This document shows positions 1 to 16,600 of a stretch of 64,000 bases of DNA, one piece after another. The notes under the pieces were generated by a model. The model was given only the letters and a program-made list of their open reading frames with translations. It ran no database searches and had not been told where the DNA came from. The stretch's first letter is position 1. Every line of letters begins with the position of its first letter. The stretch comes from Liolophura sinensis. Lineage: Eukaryota > Mollusca > Polyplacophora > Chitonida > Chitonidae. Location: contig NC_088296.1 in the NCBI RefSeq assembly GCF_032854445.1, positions 11,012,706 to 11,076,705 of the forward strand. Direction: 5' to 3'. A program made the translations under genes and the position numbers.

Positions 1-151
1 ACTCTTGTTACACTTTCCAGCGACCGGCAGCGGTACATTTTGTCCGTCAAATCATATTCCGCGTCTGCTGTATAGGATGCCGGTGTGGCCATACACATGT
101 TGTTGAACACTGTATACCAGTGTTTACACAGACACGTGTATGAAGTACATG

Positions 152-590
152 TAGTCTGATATTGCGTACGCGGCACACGTGTGAGGTATATGTAGTCTGA
201 TATCGCGTGCGCAGGCACTTGTGTGAGGTATACGTATTCTGACATCGCGTACGCAGGCATATGTTTGAGGTATATGTAGTCTGACATCGCGTACGCAGGC
301 ACGTGAGTAGGTATATGTAATCTGACATCGCGTACGCTGGCACACATGTGAAGTATATGTAGTCTGACATCACGTACGCAGGCACGTGAGTGAGGCATAT
401 GTAATCTGACATCGCGTACGCAGGCACACATGTGAAGTATATGTAGTCTGACATCTCGTACGCAGGCACGTGAGTGAGGCATATGTAATCTGAAATCGCC
501 TACGTAGGCACACGTGTGAGGTATATGTAGTCTGACATCGCGTACGCAAGCACATGTGTGCGGTATACGTATTCTGACATCGCGTGCGCC
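152..590. repeat. 42-bp minisatellite, about 11 units
   Basis: Units begin with TAGTCTGAC or TAATCTGAC and contain ATCGCGTACGCAGGCAC. Starts fall at 152, 193, 235, 277, 318, 360, 402, 444, 486, 528 and 570, so spacing is 41-42 bp. From 277 onward two monomer types alternate (TAGTCTG...CACGTGAG and TAATCTG...CACACATG), giving an 84-bp higher-order repeat. Because 42 is a multiple of three, several minus-strand frames stay open across it; these are not considered genes. Confidence 0.93.
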
Positions 591-2825
591 TTTGTTTCTG
601 CGTGCGTGACTGATGTCGATAAATATGTCATTGCCATAAATCAAGTAGCTTTAGGCGGTTGGGTGTATTATAGCCACCGTAACAGTTAATGAAGTCTGTG
701 TGCGTTTTCACCGATGATGTATTAGGCTCTAAGGGAAAGAGAAATACACCCGTCTACTCCGAAAAATACTCCATGCTTTCCACGTCTTTCGGTAAAGAGT
801 ATGCGGTTTTTTTTTCACACAGGATGATTGTCTCTTTTTTTCACTCCATAAAACGAGAAAAATGTATTAGGGGAAAAGAAGCCCAGATTTAACCATGTCC
901 AAATGGAAGGTTATTTCTTCACTGCTTTTATGTTAGAACTGGTTATCATACAAAGAAAAGCATTTACAAACTGACTTTTTCTTTAATCCTTTTTTATATG
1001 AATGGCATTGTTGCCAGACATTTATGTCATCAATTTGGTTTTTGCTTACATTCTTCTTGAGATTAAAATAAAATGCAGCAGTACGCCTCTGAATAGGACA
1101 TCTCTCTTTCAATTTGGTTTCACTTTGACCTTGACATTTGCAACTGTTTCATAGCGATGCCTACCAGTATAAGATATAAAGACATCAGTGATGACACATC
1201 TACAGAAAACAGACCACCAAGCGGGTTATTGAGTCCAAATATGTGCAATTATTCATCTTGAATTAATTTTGTCAGCCCTTCGTTGACGTAAAAGAGCGAG
1301 GTGGGTTTCAGCTTGGTGTCAATACATTACAACATTAAGTTATCGTATCCGAGACAGTGTTACTTCATTACATGAAATCGCGTAATCACATTTAGGAATA
1401 TTAAAACAAAGCTCCATTATTTTTATTGCTCTCTGTGGGCTGCTGTTAAATAATTCACTGGATGCTGTGACATGTTCCGTTGAAGCAAAATTACCTTATT
1501 AATTTCGATCTTCTTCACAGAAAGCGACAGTTAACTTGGCAATGATCAAATGATGATGATCAAATTCTTCTCCAGTATGGTTTAATTTACTTGATTTTGT
1601 ATGTTTTGATGTTGACATCACATGTTCTTTTTTAGGTTCGGCTAAGATTAGTTAGACAACTTTTGACGCGACCTGTAATATCGATGTATACTTCGAATCT
1701 ATCCTCAGTCGATTCTTCTAAGGTCTTCTAGTCTATCCTCAATCCTCTGAGGTTCATTACCAACAGATCAGCATGGCTCTCTAGCGCTGTCCGTTAAGAA
1801 GCAATGTATGGTCAAACCAAGGCGCAATTTATGATAGTTTAGAACAAGATAAAGATTAATATTCCGACACACTCTTCTAAGTGGCCAATAGGAAAATTGA
1901 TAGGAACATCTGTCAAACCACAAAAGCACATGTGTGAGGCAATAGTCTAGAATGAGCCAGATAAAGCCATTTAGCTGTCTACGTCTCACAAGGGTAAATC
2001 ACCTGGGCAGATGACAGGGGCGCCTCGCAAGGGGATCTAACAAAGGGTACCTCACGAGGGCTCCTTACCAAGGCAACTGTCAAAGTCACATTAAATTTTT
2101 CAAACCGATTGTGTGGGAAAACTGCTCAGGTAATTTTCGTTCATCTTGCCCACGCCCTTCCTTCGATCTGTTCTAACGAATATGCTCTGTCGTTGACATA
2201 ATACTAGAAAAAAAGTATCGCCTTCCCGCTTGCTCTGTATATTTGTCTCACAATTTCCTGCCTGTCCTTCAACTGCAGTACATGCCGCGAAGGTAAAACT
2301 GTTTAATAATTCAATAGTTGAACATTTGACATAATAATGCCTTAGGGCGCCATTTTTGCTCGAATCCCAACCCCTAGCGCGCCCAATGTGGTTATACTGC
2401 CCTCTGGGAGCCCTAACTTATCAAACTGCCATTTATTATTGATAACATTTTAGCTCACTGTCTTGAAATTGGCCCAGTGCAGATCTCTTGCAGACCATTC
2501 CTTAGTAATAACACGATTGTTTTCGGGACATGTTTTATGGAAAGACTTAAATATCTGTTAAATGACAGTTATGACACGTTTTATGATATTTCTCTCTGAT
2601 TAATTGCATTACCTGAAATAAACATTTTTCGGATTAGGCCCAGGTGGAAAATATTTCTTTTTTAATCGTATGAAGCGATTATTAGTCACTCTTTAATAGT
2701 TCTTCTCCATGTATCTAGGGACTCTTCGAAATCCGTCTTTAACCGTTCATCATAGGCGAGATAATTCAGGGAGTTCACGAACTAAGATCCTATAAGTTAG
2801 CCTATGTCTCTGTCAGTGTGAAAAT
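591..2825. other. Non-coding stretch, nothing recognised
   Basis: Moderately AT-rich unique-looking sequence with no convincing ORF, RNA gene or repeat apart from short T and A runs. Confidence 0.5.
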
Positions 2826-3006
2826 TTGTTTATTTATTTATTTATTTGATTGGTGTTTAACGGCGTACTCAAGAATATTTCACTTATACGACGGCCTTCT
2901 TTTATGGTGGGAGGAAACCGGGCAGGGTTTTCAACCTGAGGTAACCCACCACCATTCGCTGGTTGCTCTAAGACCTTCCCACATTCGACCGAAGAGAAAG
3001 TCAGCT
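2826..3006 (-). mobile_element. tRNA-derived SINE, 5'-truncated copy
   Basis: Begins with the complement of the (AAAT)n tail and then the complement of the family's conserved tail (TTTAACGGCGTACTCAAGAA, TTATACGACGGCC, GGTGGGAGGAAACCGGGC) but stops before the tRNA-like head. It is diverged (Cs and Gs lost in the middle). No clear target site duplication. Confidence 0.8.
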
Positions 3007-4004
3007 TAAACTGCCAATGTGCGGTAATTCCGTTTTCTTTCCTATTTCGTGAAACGTATTAACCAATGAATCAATCAGTAAGTGAGTTCATCAGCCATTG
3101 AGTTGACCAAACCGTTCAGCGATTAATAGCTCAAGCCAAGGGTTCGTTAAGATCGGATCAATCAGTCAATCAGTTAATCAAGCCCGTCAGTCAGCTAAAT
3201 TGGTCTTCAGTTCAACGTAAGGCTATTTGTGTATTCCGTGTTGTCTGAAGCCGTACCTAAATCAGCCAATCGTTTCATCAACCAACGACGTCATTTTATG
3301 TCCAATTACCCCCTGCTGTCAGCCTGGCTCGCTCTTCAGTCGACCGGTCTCGTATTTCTATGTTTGCATTGACCAAAGACCCTTATGGAACAAGACACAC
3401 TTTCCATATAAGCCTGACCGTAGCTGGTACCAGTGACCCAGAATGATCTTAACAGTTCACCACGAGACAATCCATAATGCATAGCCCTGACCATAGCGTT
3501 TTAGAAAATGTTTGTCGTGTATATTAGTAGTATAAATTCATCCACTCACCCCTACCCCCTCCCCTCCCTCCCAATCCATCCCACACCCCACCATCCGCCT
3601 CTGAGATGCTGGCAGGAAATGGCCAAATTTTGTGAGTAAGGGTGAAAGCACAAAGAAATCCAGATATGAGTTGAGCGGGTGAAAAGTTGGCAAAAACTGC
3701 CGGAGGAATTCGATTTAGATGAAAGGATCCTTTACCAGATGTAGAAACCGCGCCACAATGCTGTCTGCTTCAAAGAGGACACTTCAAAGCTAGCAGTTGT
3801 AAAGATTCTTCTGTTTTTATTAGCGTTTTGTTTTTCACAGACGAACAGTTAGCCCGTGTTTACCATTTGAAGACTCAGTTTAATGTGTTCTAGAGTTTTG
3901 AAGAATTTGTTTAAAATCGCATGGAGCAAATGTTTCCCTCGCGCTCAGTATGTGTGATTTCGTGTTTCGATGTGACGTTTCATTTTTTGTTTTGACTGGC
4001 GTGT
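3007..4004. other. Non-coding stretch with short degenerate repeats
   Basis: Holds loosely repeated AATCAGT/ATCAGTCA words at 3063-3200 and a C/T-rich tract at 3540-3600. No gene recognised. Confidence 0.5.
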
Positions 4005-4140
4005 AAGGTCGTGCTAAAGATTTCTTTTCACTTAAATGAGAGATGTTAGGGTCTTGAGTGGGTGAAACCAGAATGCACGAAAGAAACCACCACCCTTCGC
4101 CAGGAGCGTGGCTAACCTCTTGGCTTAAAGTCGCAGCTGA
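4005..4140 (-). mobile_element. Degenerate SINE-like repeat, second subfamily
   Basis: Shares with 9945-10100 the ordered words GGTG..AAACCAGA, GAAACCACCACCCTTCG, CAGG and CTCTTGGCTTAAAGTCGCAG. The layout mimics the tail of the main SINE, but the sequence is a different, older subfamily. Confidence 0.5.
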
Positions 4141-4227
4141 ACTGACAAGAGATACATTTTAAAAGGTGAACTCAGTGTTCAACGCCTGCTAGTCTCGCCA
4201 AACCAGCACTAACTATTAGATTCGCCA

Positions 4228-4348
4228 CCCGGGGATGGTCGTGAGATTCCCCCCATGTCTGCTCGGTTTCCTCTCACAATAATATTTAAACGTTCATCAA
4301 TTAAATAAATAATGAAATAATTAAATAAATAGGTAAATAAGCAAATAA
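4228..4348 (+). mobile_element. Degenerate 3' fragment of the main SINE
   Basis: GGGGATGGTCGTGAGATTCC, then CTCGGTTTCCTCTCACAATAA and an AAATAAATAA-type tail correspond to the last third of the family, heavily mutated. Confidence 0.6.
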
Positions 4349-8791
<4,443 letters not shown>

Positions 8792-9485
8792 ATGGATCTA
8801 CGCCTCATTGGTTTAATCGTAGCCATCCTGGGAACTTCAATAGTTCATGGCTTTTCCAGGCCTAAAAAGGAAGTAAAATTCGGCGTCATATTACCAAAAA
8901 ATCCTCCGAAGTCTTCATGGATGTTCAAAATGTCCCTCAATTTAGCTGCTATTCAATATGCAATCGAAACGATTCGAAAAAACCAAACGATTCTTCCTGG
9001 ATTTGAACTCACATTGCATGTCAGGGATTCACAATGTTCGGCTACGTATGGCCCACTGGCAGCCATTGACCTAATGCACACAAAACTAGCCCATGTGTTT
9101 ATTGGGCCAGCATGCGACTATGCTGTAGCCGGTGTGGCCCGTTTTTCGTATTCTTGGGGGATCCCCCTAATTACTGCTGGGGCTCTCGCCGAGGCATTTC
9201 ACGACAAAAAGGAATATAGGTTGTTGACAAGGATGCAAGGGACGTACGAAAAGGCGGGCATGTTTTTCGCCAATATATTGGAACATTACCTGTGGCGGAA
9301 TCTGGGCCTTATCTACGAAAAAGTGGAAGGAAGGGAGAGGTCGCCGTGCTATTTCACCCTGGAGGCGTTGTATGAAACGACGTTCAAAAGCCTAGGCGTT
9401 AAAGTAACGGCGGAAGGTTTCACTGAGACGCTAAAAGACGTCAACTACGTGAAAATGTTAAAGAAGATTGCCATGTCCTCTCGCA
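8792..9485 (+). CDS. Natriuretic-peptide-receptor-like protein, first coding exon (exon A; partial)
   Basis: This exon encodes 231 complete codons plus one base. Residues 1-20 form a hydrophobic signal peptide (MDLRLIGLIVAILGTSIVHG). From about residue 28 the sequence matches the start of the ANF_receptor extracellular fold: a VKFGVILP strand, then DSQCS with Cys82, GPLAAID, GPAC with Cys108, VARFSYSWGIP, an ITAG loop, LTRMQG.YEKAG, and SPCYF with Cys186. This order is typical of natriuretic peptide receptors and receptor guanylate cyclases, which bind peptides outside the cell and, in the cyclase forms, make cGMP inside it. One N-glycosylation sequon (NQT, Asn64) is visible. The ATG at 8792 has A at -3 and G at +4 and directly starts the signal peptide; the frame is open further upstream but without an ATG. 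The exon ends at the donor GTAAGC (9486), phase 1; reading on gives a stop soon after. The transmembrane, kinase-like and cyclase parts are not seen, so cyclase versus NPR-C type is undecided. Confidence 0.85.
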
Positions 9486-9491
9486 GTAAGC
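9486..9491 (+). other. Splice donor of exon A
   Basis: GTAAGC follows the first base of a Ser/Arg-type codon at the point where similarity to the receptor family stops. The donor sits at the same alignment position and phase (1) as the donor of exon B, which supports it strongly. Confidence 0.8.
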
Positions 9492-9691
9492 ATGTTTAGT
9501 ATCTTGTATATTGTATTTTCTTATATCCTTATATGGAATGTATTTTAAGATGATGGCTTGTATGTATCGATACATCACTACGAAAAACAATGTTAAAAGT
9601 GCATATGATGCCACAACGTCAAATCATGCGCGAACAACCCAAATTATTTGCAAAAATAGTCCATGCCCTGATGATAAATTACATATGGATA

Positions 9692-9848
9692 TTTTGTTTA
9701 TTTATTTATTTGATGATGTTTTACGCTGTACTCAAGAATATTTCACTTTTACGATGGCGGCCAGCATTATGGTGGGAGGAAACCGGGCATAGTCCGATGG
9801 GAACCCACGACCATCCGCAGGCTGCTGGCAGACCTTCCCACGTACGGT
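9692..9848 (-). mobile_element. tRNA-derived SINE, 5'-truncated, with target site duplication
   Basis: Tail portion only, on the minus strand: complement of (AAAT)n, then the GTACTCAAGAATATTTCACT and GGTGGGAGGAAACCGGGC blocks. A 9-bp direct repeat ATATGGATA lies at 9683-9691 and 9849-9857, marking a retrotransposition event about 200 bp downstream of the exon A donor. Confidence 0.88.
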
Positions 9849-9944
9849 ATATGGATAATTAATATCAGTCTCGACGAGCAAAATTTAAAAAAAGTGAGAA
9901 GCACTCAAAATGCCATGAAAGATCTTAGAAATAGACTGATAGGC

Positions 9945-10100
9945 TGATTGATTGAATTGATGGCGTTTAATGCTGCACTTAAGGAATGTGTACTGAAATG
10001 ATGAAGGTGTGGTTTATAGGTGGGGGAAACCAGAGAGCTGGATTAAAACCACCATCCTTCGGCATGTATTTCACGAGTCTCTTGACTTGAAGGCGCAGCC
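9945..10100 (-). mobile_element. SINE-like repeat, second subfamily
   Basis: Starts with TTGATTGAATTGATGGCGTT and carries GGGGGAAACCAGAGAGCTGG, AAACCACCATCCTTCGGCA and CTCTTGACTTGAAGGCGCAG. It pairs with the element at 4005-4140. Confidence 0.55.
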
Positions 10101-12745
10101 AAACATCAAGATGCACACTTGAGTGCAATCAGCCAAGGACCTGATTTTTACCTCGAAAGGGCGTTTTAGCGAACTTGAGAACATTGGCAGACCTCTGTAA
10201 TATACTTTCTGCGTCATAATGCGTGTACATAATTTACCCCAACTATTATTAAGATACTAAATGTCACTTTGATGAACGTAGATCAGTCCAGTATTAACTT
10301 CAGAAACACGGGCAACTTTCAAGTGACATGGATGAGACTTTTGACGGATGTCGAGCTAATTCCGTTATAGCCTCTAATATTGTATTCTTGATACGAGAAG
10401 TGTTTTAGCCCTTACAACCTGCAGTCTTGGAAAATTTAACTATTTATCCTCTGATTTAACATTACCGTCAATATCAAATCGTAAAACATTCCACTTATTT
10501 TTTTTTCAAGGTCCTTGCACAAATTGTGTTTTGTTGTGTTGGATTATTTGCGCTGTGTTGTGTACGGTGAAACGGTCCATTGACTGTTTCCCCTATGTCC
10601 ATTTCCCCTCACTGCTGCCTATGGTTTACAATGCTGATGGTCACGTTGCCTATGATTTTCAGTGCTGATGGTCACGCTGTTAGAAGCAGTGTCACGATTG
10701 GTTCATGTCTTACACTACCTGTAAATTTGATCAAAGAGTATTTTTGACATAAAAAAACATAAAAACAATAATAAAAAACACTGTTCTTAGTTGTGTATAT
10801 ACTCGTGTCATTGCAAAGACAAGAGGGTATATTTTTGAATCAAAGACATTTGGTCAATCCTTTAATCAAAAGGCAGAAATTCAGGTATAAACAGGTTTAC
10901 CTGTGACAAGAAGACACAGTATATATATATATACACACACTTTTGATGACTCACCATCGCCGCATGGTTGAAATTTGATTATTGCATGATAACTGTGCAC
11001 TTGATGTAGTCTATAAATGCTAAAGTACATGTACTTTTGTTTCAAACAGTTGCTCGTAGTGGAAAGTTGCTACTTGCATTTTTCACCACGCTCTGTCTAA
11101 TGCACATATTGTCGGTGACAATCATGGGCACGCATTCCACTGTACCAAAAAGATCTTAATATAACGGACTTTCTGCAACTTTCATTAACATTTGCGCTGT
11201 TCGTTTTCGCTCGCGGGACATATAGTTGTTTTAGTACTATTCAGTCGACCATCCTAAGTTATCAGCAACGCCGGTATCAATGACATATATCTACATCGCT
11301 GAATCTTCCACCATGCATATTTAATGCATATGAACAGTGCCTAGAGTAGTCTGAAGCCGCATTTGGGTACAGGTTGGCTTTCTAGGTATACCTTATCGTT
11401 GATCAAAGCGACATCTTGCCCCATGGGAAATACAGATCCTGGATGCTGAAGCGGTGTTGTTCGGTGCATCCACTCCCGTTTAACAAGCCAAATATATTCC
11501 ACCATGCAACCATGATTAGAACAACGACACATGACTCAGTAGTGGACCAGGTCGAACACAGAGATTGCATTTGCCGAAGCCAAATTGTCGTCAACAAGCG
11601 TGAAGAATCAGATCTGTGCTCCAACCAAATGAACGACGACGTGTTGTTCGTAAGCACGCAACAGTTTAGCTCTGAAATCGGCATCCCTTTCAGGATGATA
11701 TTTGTTTCCTGTTTCATGATTTTTTTTTCTTTGTTGGTTTCATTTTTTTTAGACCCTTGACAAGGTTGATGTGACATATTTCGAGCTGAAGCGCAGCGTG
11801 CATCAGATCATAGCACAAGGGCTAATGTAGATATTACATATTTGAAACGCCCCAGTGCTCTTATTACATGAACTGGTGCGTTATATCCCCAGTGAGCTTT
11901 TACCAAACCACTCAGTTACTTAACCACGTAGTAATGGGATAAGTGGAAATGTCATTACCATTGGTCAACTATATGTGCAACAGTAAGCCAAGTCCGTGGC
12001 ATCATTTTTGTCATCTGTTTTCTCTTGCGGTAAGGTATGATGAAGACAAGATATTCAGTTGATACGGAGCATGCAGCTAGATTCGTGTTGTGTCGAATAA
12101 ATTGAGGAAACCATATTTCATCTGTTTTTAATATATATTTATATCAGGGGTATCTGTTGCTAGAACAAAAAGTTCTGTTAATAGCGTACTGATTTTACAG
12201 ATTTATCTTTTTAGGTATACTAGAAGGTGAATAAAGGCAAATAAATGTTGGCAGTGACGATAAATAGTGGGAATTTCTCGCACAGAGGAGAAAGGATTCA
12301 TAGATATCACTTAAAAGATTTGGTCCTAGCGGGAGTAATACGCAGCGCAAATTAGTATTTAATCGCCCTTGAGGCGATGCTAATCTACCTCAACTGAAGA
12401 AATGTAAGCCCATTTGATGAGCGCAAAGTAACTGGTGGGAAAATGTAGTGAGGAAGCCGCTTTTAACACCCTTGTCGTCAAAGATGTTAGTTATATGACA
12501 CCTTTTAAGAGAAGGCATTGATTCGACACAAGTGTAATGTTTGGAACACATAACCCTGGCACTAATTATGGTTAAAGTGTTAGCAAATCGCCTGAGGATG
12601 TTATATTTTGGATTTTGGCCATTTACTAAAGAAGTTAGAAGTACTGTTTCCCTAGCCACAGCGCTTTGTAATCTTGGCAATGTCTTTATGACGGATGTTA
12701 CAAGCGATGACCTGGAAGCACACATTCAATATTACTTCTGTATGA
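10101..12745. other. Non-coding stretch downstream of exon A
   Basis: Includes an imperfect 31-bp tandem duplication (GCCTATG..TT..GTGCTGATGGTCACG type) at 10617-10679 and a short AT/AC run at 10920-10940. A 124-codon minus-strand frame near 11403-11777 shows no family resemblance. No receptor exon was recognised. Confidence 0.45.
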
Positions 12746-12862
12746 CTCCTCCATCTATTTGTCCAGCGCCATGTCTACATCTGTGTCACTTATCCATCTG
12801 TTTGTTTAGCGCCATGTCTACATCTGTATCACTCCTCCATCTGTTTGTCTAGTTCCATGCCT
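12746..12862. repeat. 43-bp tandem repeat, 2.7 units
   Basis: Units starting CTCCTCCATCT.TTTGTC at 12746, 12789 and 12832, each followed by AGCGCCATGTCTACATCTGT or a close variant. Confidence 0.85.
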
Positions 12863-13394
12863 AGTATTAACACTCGACATTAGTTTCGCCACGTGCCAGC
12901 GGCGTTTAATGTCATAGCAGCGCAATATTAATATCTCTGCGTTTTGCATTTCCACTGAAGTAAATCCACTAACGTCCTTGGGATGAGATCTGTATCCCCT
13001 GCTTCTCGACCGGACACAGTTCTCCTAACTGATATACTCCAAGACTGCTGACTGAAAAAAGACTAAAGCGTCTGCGTTTGTCCACCTGCGTTAATGGAAG
13101 TCGATAAATTTAGATACAAATTTTCTCATTAACATGTTATCATGTGCAGTCTGTCGCAATTTGAGACTTACAGACGGGTTCTACAAAAGGGTCCACATCG
13201 CACTAGGTTACATCGTTTTCTTCTGTGACGTTGCAGTGCTTACATGCTACCTAGGTGATTTAAGAGCGTACAAACTTCCATGTATGATAATAAAGGAAGG
13301 GCGTTAGACAGCGGGTGAATTTTACCGTTCCCGCATAATACAGTATCAGCTCAGTCTATATCTTGGGAATAGTGCGTGTGTTTGTGCGTGTGGA

Positions 13395-13416
13395 GGGGGG
13401 TGGGGGGGGGGGGGGG
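13395..13416. repeat. G-rich homopolymer tract at a SINE 5' junction
   Basis: 22 bases, all G except one T, preceded by GT-rich sequence and directly abutting the SINE at 13417. Confidence 0.9.
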
Positions 13417-13640
13417 CGTAACGACCCAGGAGCCTCTCACCAATGCAGTCGCTGTAAGTTCAAGTCCAGCTAATGCTGGCTTCCTCTCGGGCCGTTCGTG
13501 GGAAGGTCTTCTAGCAACCTGCGGATGGTCGTGGTTTTCCCCAGGGCTCTGCCCGGTTTCCACCCACCATAATGCTGGCCGCCGTCGTATAAGTGAAATA
13601 TTCTTGAGTAGGGCGTAAAGCACCAATGAAATAAATAAAT
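13417..13640 (+). mobile_element. tRNA-derived SINE, near-complete but lacking the first head bases
   Basis: Runs from GTAACGACCCAGGAGCCTCT through the box-B-like GTTCAAGTCCAGC, the conserved ATGGTCGTGG and CATAATGCTGGCCGCCGTCG blocks, to an AAATAAATAAAT tail. The box A segment is replaced by a G tract. Confidence 0.9.
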
Positions 13641-16600
13641 TAGGAATAAGCCTTTATCATATTTTGTGCAAACACGACATACGACATCCCTAACACATGC
13701 AAGTAATACCCTCTCCTGTGGTCTGAACTCATCGCGTTGAAATCTCGGCGCAACGGGACTACAAAAGAATGTGAATTGAGACGGGAGCTACAAAAACTTG
13801 CTGACGTCAGAGTTGCAGAACAAAATTGGACATACGAACTTAAGGAGGTCTATGGATTTCGTATGTCTTGAATTGGGTCAGAGCAATGATTTCTATTGTC
13901 CATAGGAGCTCAATCTGTTTGCTGAAAGTCAGTGTGGTGGCTCTTTTGGAAAGTCAACCAGACAAATTATTCGATGGTACGAAGTTGTCTTTTCAAATTC
14001 TGGCGCCACAATTGGTGCTGTTAACTTTTAACCTGAAACAAGCAAACGTTGTTGAAAGTTGTTCGCCGATATCGTATCGAGATCGCGTGACGCGCCTCGG
14101 ATCTGCGGTAGACATATCATTGATTAGCAATAATCCCAAGGAAATGATTTCCATTGCGCGTTTCCTCTGAAAGGGAATTGACACTTGTTTTTGCCATAGT
14201 CGATGACAAGCACTAGGCCCTAGATTGTGCATACACTGTTGTGATACGGGTTGTTGTCAGGTAAATATATCAAAAATGTCCGTGCTGCTTGGTTCTTATC
14301 TAAAACAAGTCCCACTACCACGGCACTTTTATTATGGGGTTAGGCTCAGTCCGGCGAAGCGTGGGTTGCGCTATATACGTGCGTGTAGCTGCGATAACAC
14401 CGCCTTGTACTTGTCACGATGGATCTGTAATGCAAGTTCACGTAACTCCATACGCGATACGCTAAACCGTTCCTGATTCTTACACTCCACAAAATAGAGG
14501 TTCCAATGAGGTATTGTTGACGTTGGGATACATATGTTATCAACTTATAAACTACATATGTTATGGATTATGATATGCATCTTATTTGCTGTTACGGGTG
14601 AAAAGTTAGCAGCACCGGTTTCGAGGATTATCTACCGTTATACTATTCAAGATACTTATTTCACTTTTACACAGAAATTTTTCATTGAATTCTTTTTGGC
14701 TCAAAGCATTGAAGCACGCCAAGGAAGTAATTATTACTGCAGTCACTGTGCAATAGTAGCATATGTGTACTCTATTTTTATCCTAAAATGTTATATAGAG
14801 TCGTTTCCTACAGTGGAACATTATGTACCCGAACGTATGGATTTGTCGCTTATTGTTGAAAGCCAGGAAATTACGATTTATCATGAAAAGAACCTTTAGA
14901 TAGAAACCTATGGATATTTAGTGCCATGGCGCAATTGGAATTATGATAACGATTTCTGCTGTTTCACGCCAAACCAGCCGAGAACTTTGTGCTTTGATCA
15001 GATTAACAGTTGATTTTCCACTTGGTGACTTCTGTGTGCTCTGACTAATCTTACAGTATGTGCATTATTTTCCATTGTCCTTCGCAGTTCGCTCAGAATT
15101 ATAATTACCTTGACAAGTTTTGATTCGCGAAACCTTTTAAGTAGTTAGGCGAATATATCTGGGCGCATCATTTATCGCATTACACAAGGATTACATTCTG
15201 CAAATTCAGATATTAGCATCCGTTAATGGTTATATTTGTTAATGGTCGTCATGCCTTGATAACTACCTCTGTGTAAGCGTTTCTGGGATCATGCTCATGA
15301 ATGCAATAAAACATAGCGCCTGGATTTCAAAACAGTTGCCATAGTGACGCGTACACTGACAACTCAAAATTACATATTTTGTTTGTTTCCATCCCTCATA
15401 ACTGGATACAGTTTGAACAATATTTAGTCCGAATGTATTCATTACAAGAAAAAAAAATTATTCCTGTGATTTTGACCACTTTTCAGGGCAAGCAGTTTAA
15501 ATGTAAGCGAGCTGGCCTTCGTTTAAAGCTTTAGAATTCATGACAAACTTATGAAAAAAACGGAGCTGTGTCATTCAGTAAAAAAACATACCTTCGGGAA
15601 ACGACAGACAATCAAAGTTCAAATCGAAGTCATTTCCCCTCAGGGATTTTAATGTAGAAGGTATTTATCCCGTTTTTCGGCGTCAGCAATTGCATTTGTC
15701 ATGTGACTAATATATATTGAATTTTTCCGCGTTGTCTAGCGAAGGCGAAACGATCCATATTGAAATTTGGCCGTGTTGCTGAGACCGTCAAAACAGGAAA
15801 TGACTTTGCTATACAGATGCAACACTAGAGGGACGAGAGAGGGGAGACGATGGGAGGCGGGTGATCTCTGCGGCCTATTGTGGAAAATGTCTATTTTTTA
15901 GCGCACGCTGTCCAGAGCGAACTTATTGGAATCTAAAGTGGGGTCAGGTGATGGCGAAAAGAAGAAACTAATAAAGTCTCGCCAGATGTGCTCAAAATTT
16001 ATAGAGCCAGTAAAAGGCGGTCTTTATTTTAATGAGAATATCGCAAAGCAGGATTCGATATTTATTCCCAATGATCATAAAAACTTTTCCAGAATAATAA
16101 CCGGAAATCTTGCCAGAGGAATAGTTTTCGGAAGGAACAAAAATCAAAGGGATACCTAATATAAATTTTCTTTTCGTCCTCCTCAGAATTTCAAAACTAA
16201 TCAGGTAAAGCTTACGAAACTCCCTAAATAGCTTCCAGAAGGTCGTTGTGTGTTGAATTGAATTTGCATTTTCTATCAAAGTTCCTCGCACCTTACGTAG
16301 CCTGTGGCTCTCTTTAGAGATTAAGTTGACAATGAGGAAATTCTGTTGGAAAAATCTGATGTAAATTATTATTTTTTTTTTAAATTGTAAGCACATAATA
16401 TGTGGATTTCATCACACGATTGCACTAGAAGGTTGTGGCATCATTATTTTAATTGCATAGAAACATGGAACGCTTTAGGGATGGGGATGGGGAGGATTCT
16501 GTGTCCTTGAAAAAATGCGCTTAATTGACATAAAATATCAATAGTACCTTCTAAATCGTGACAGTGCCTTCCATAGTAATCAAATCATCAACTGGTCAAA

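Noticed and set aside
47-555. Minus-strand open frames of 61-140 codons rich in repeated CLRTRCQTTYTS-type units
   Set aside because: They follow directly from the 42-bp tandem repeat staying in phase; different frames give equally long products and none has a signal or domain.
11403-11777. Candidate second exon of the receptor downstream of exon A
   Set aside because: Open on both strands but lacks the expected ectodomain motifs; no acceptor or phase match could be argued.
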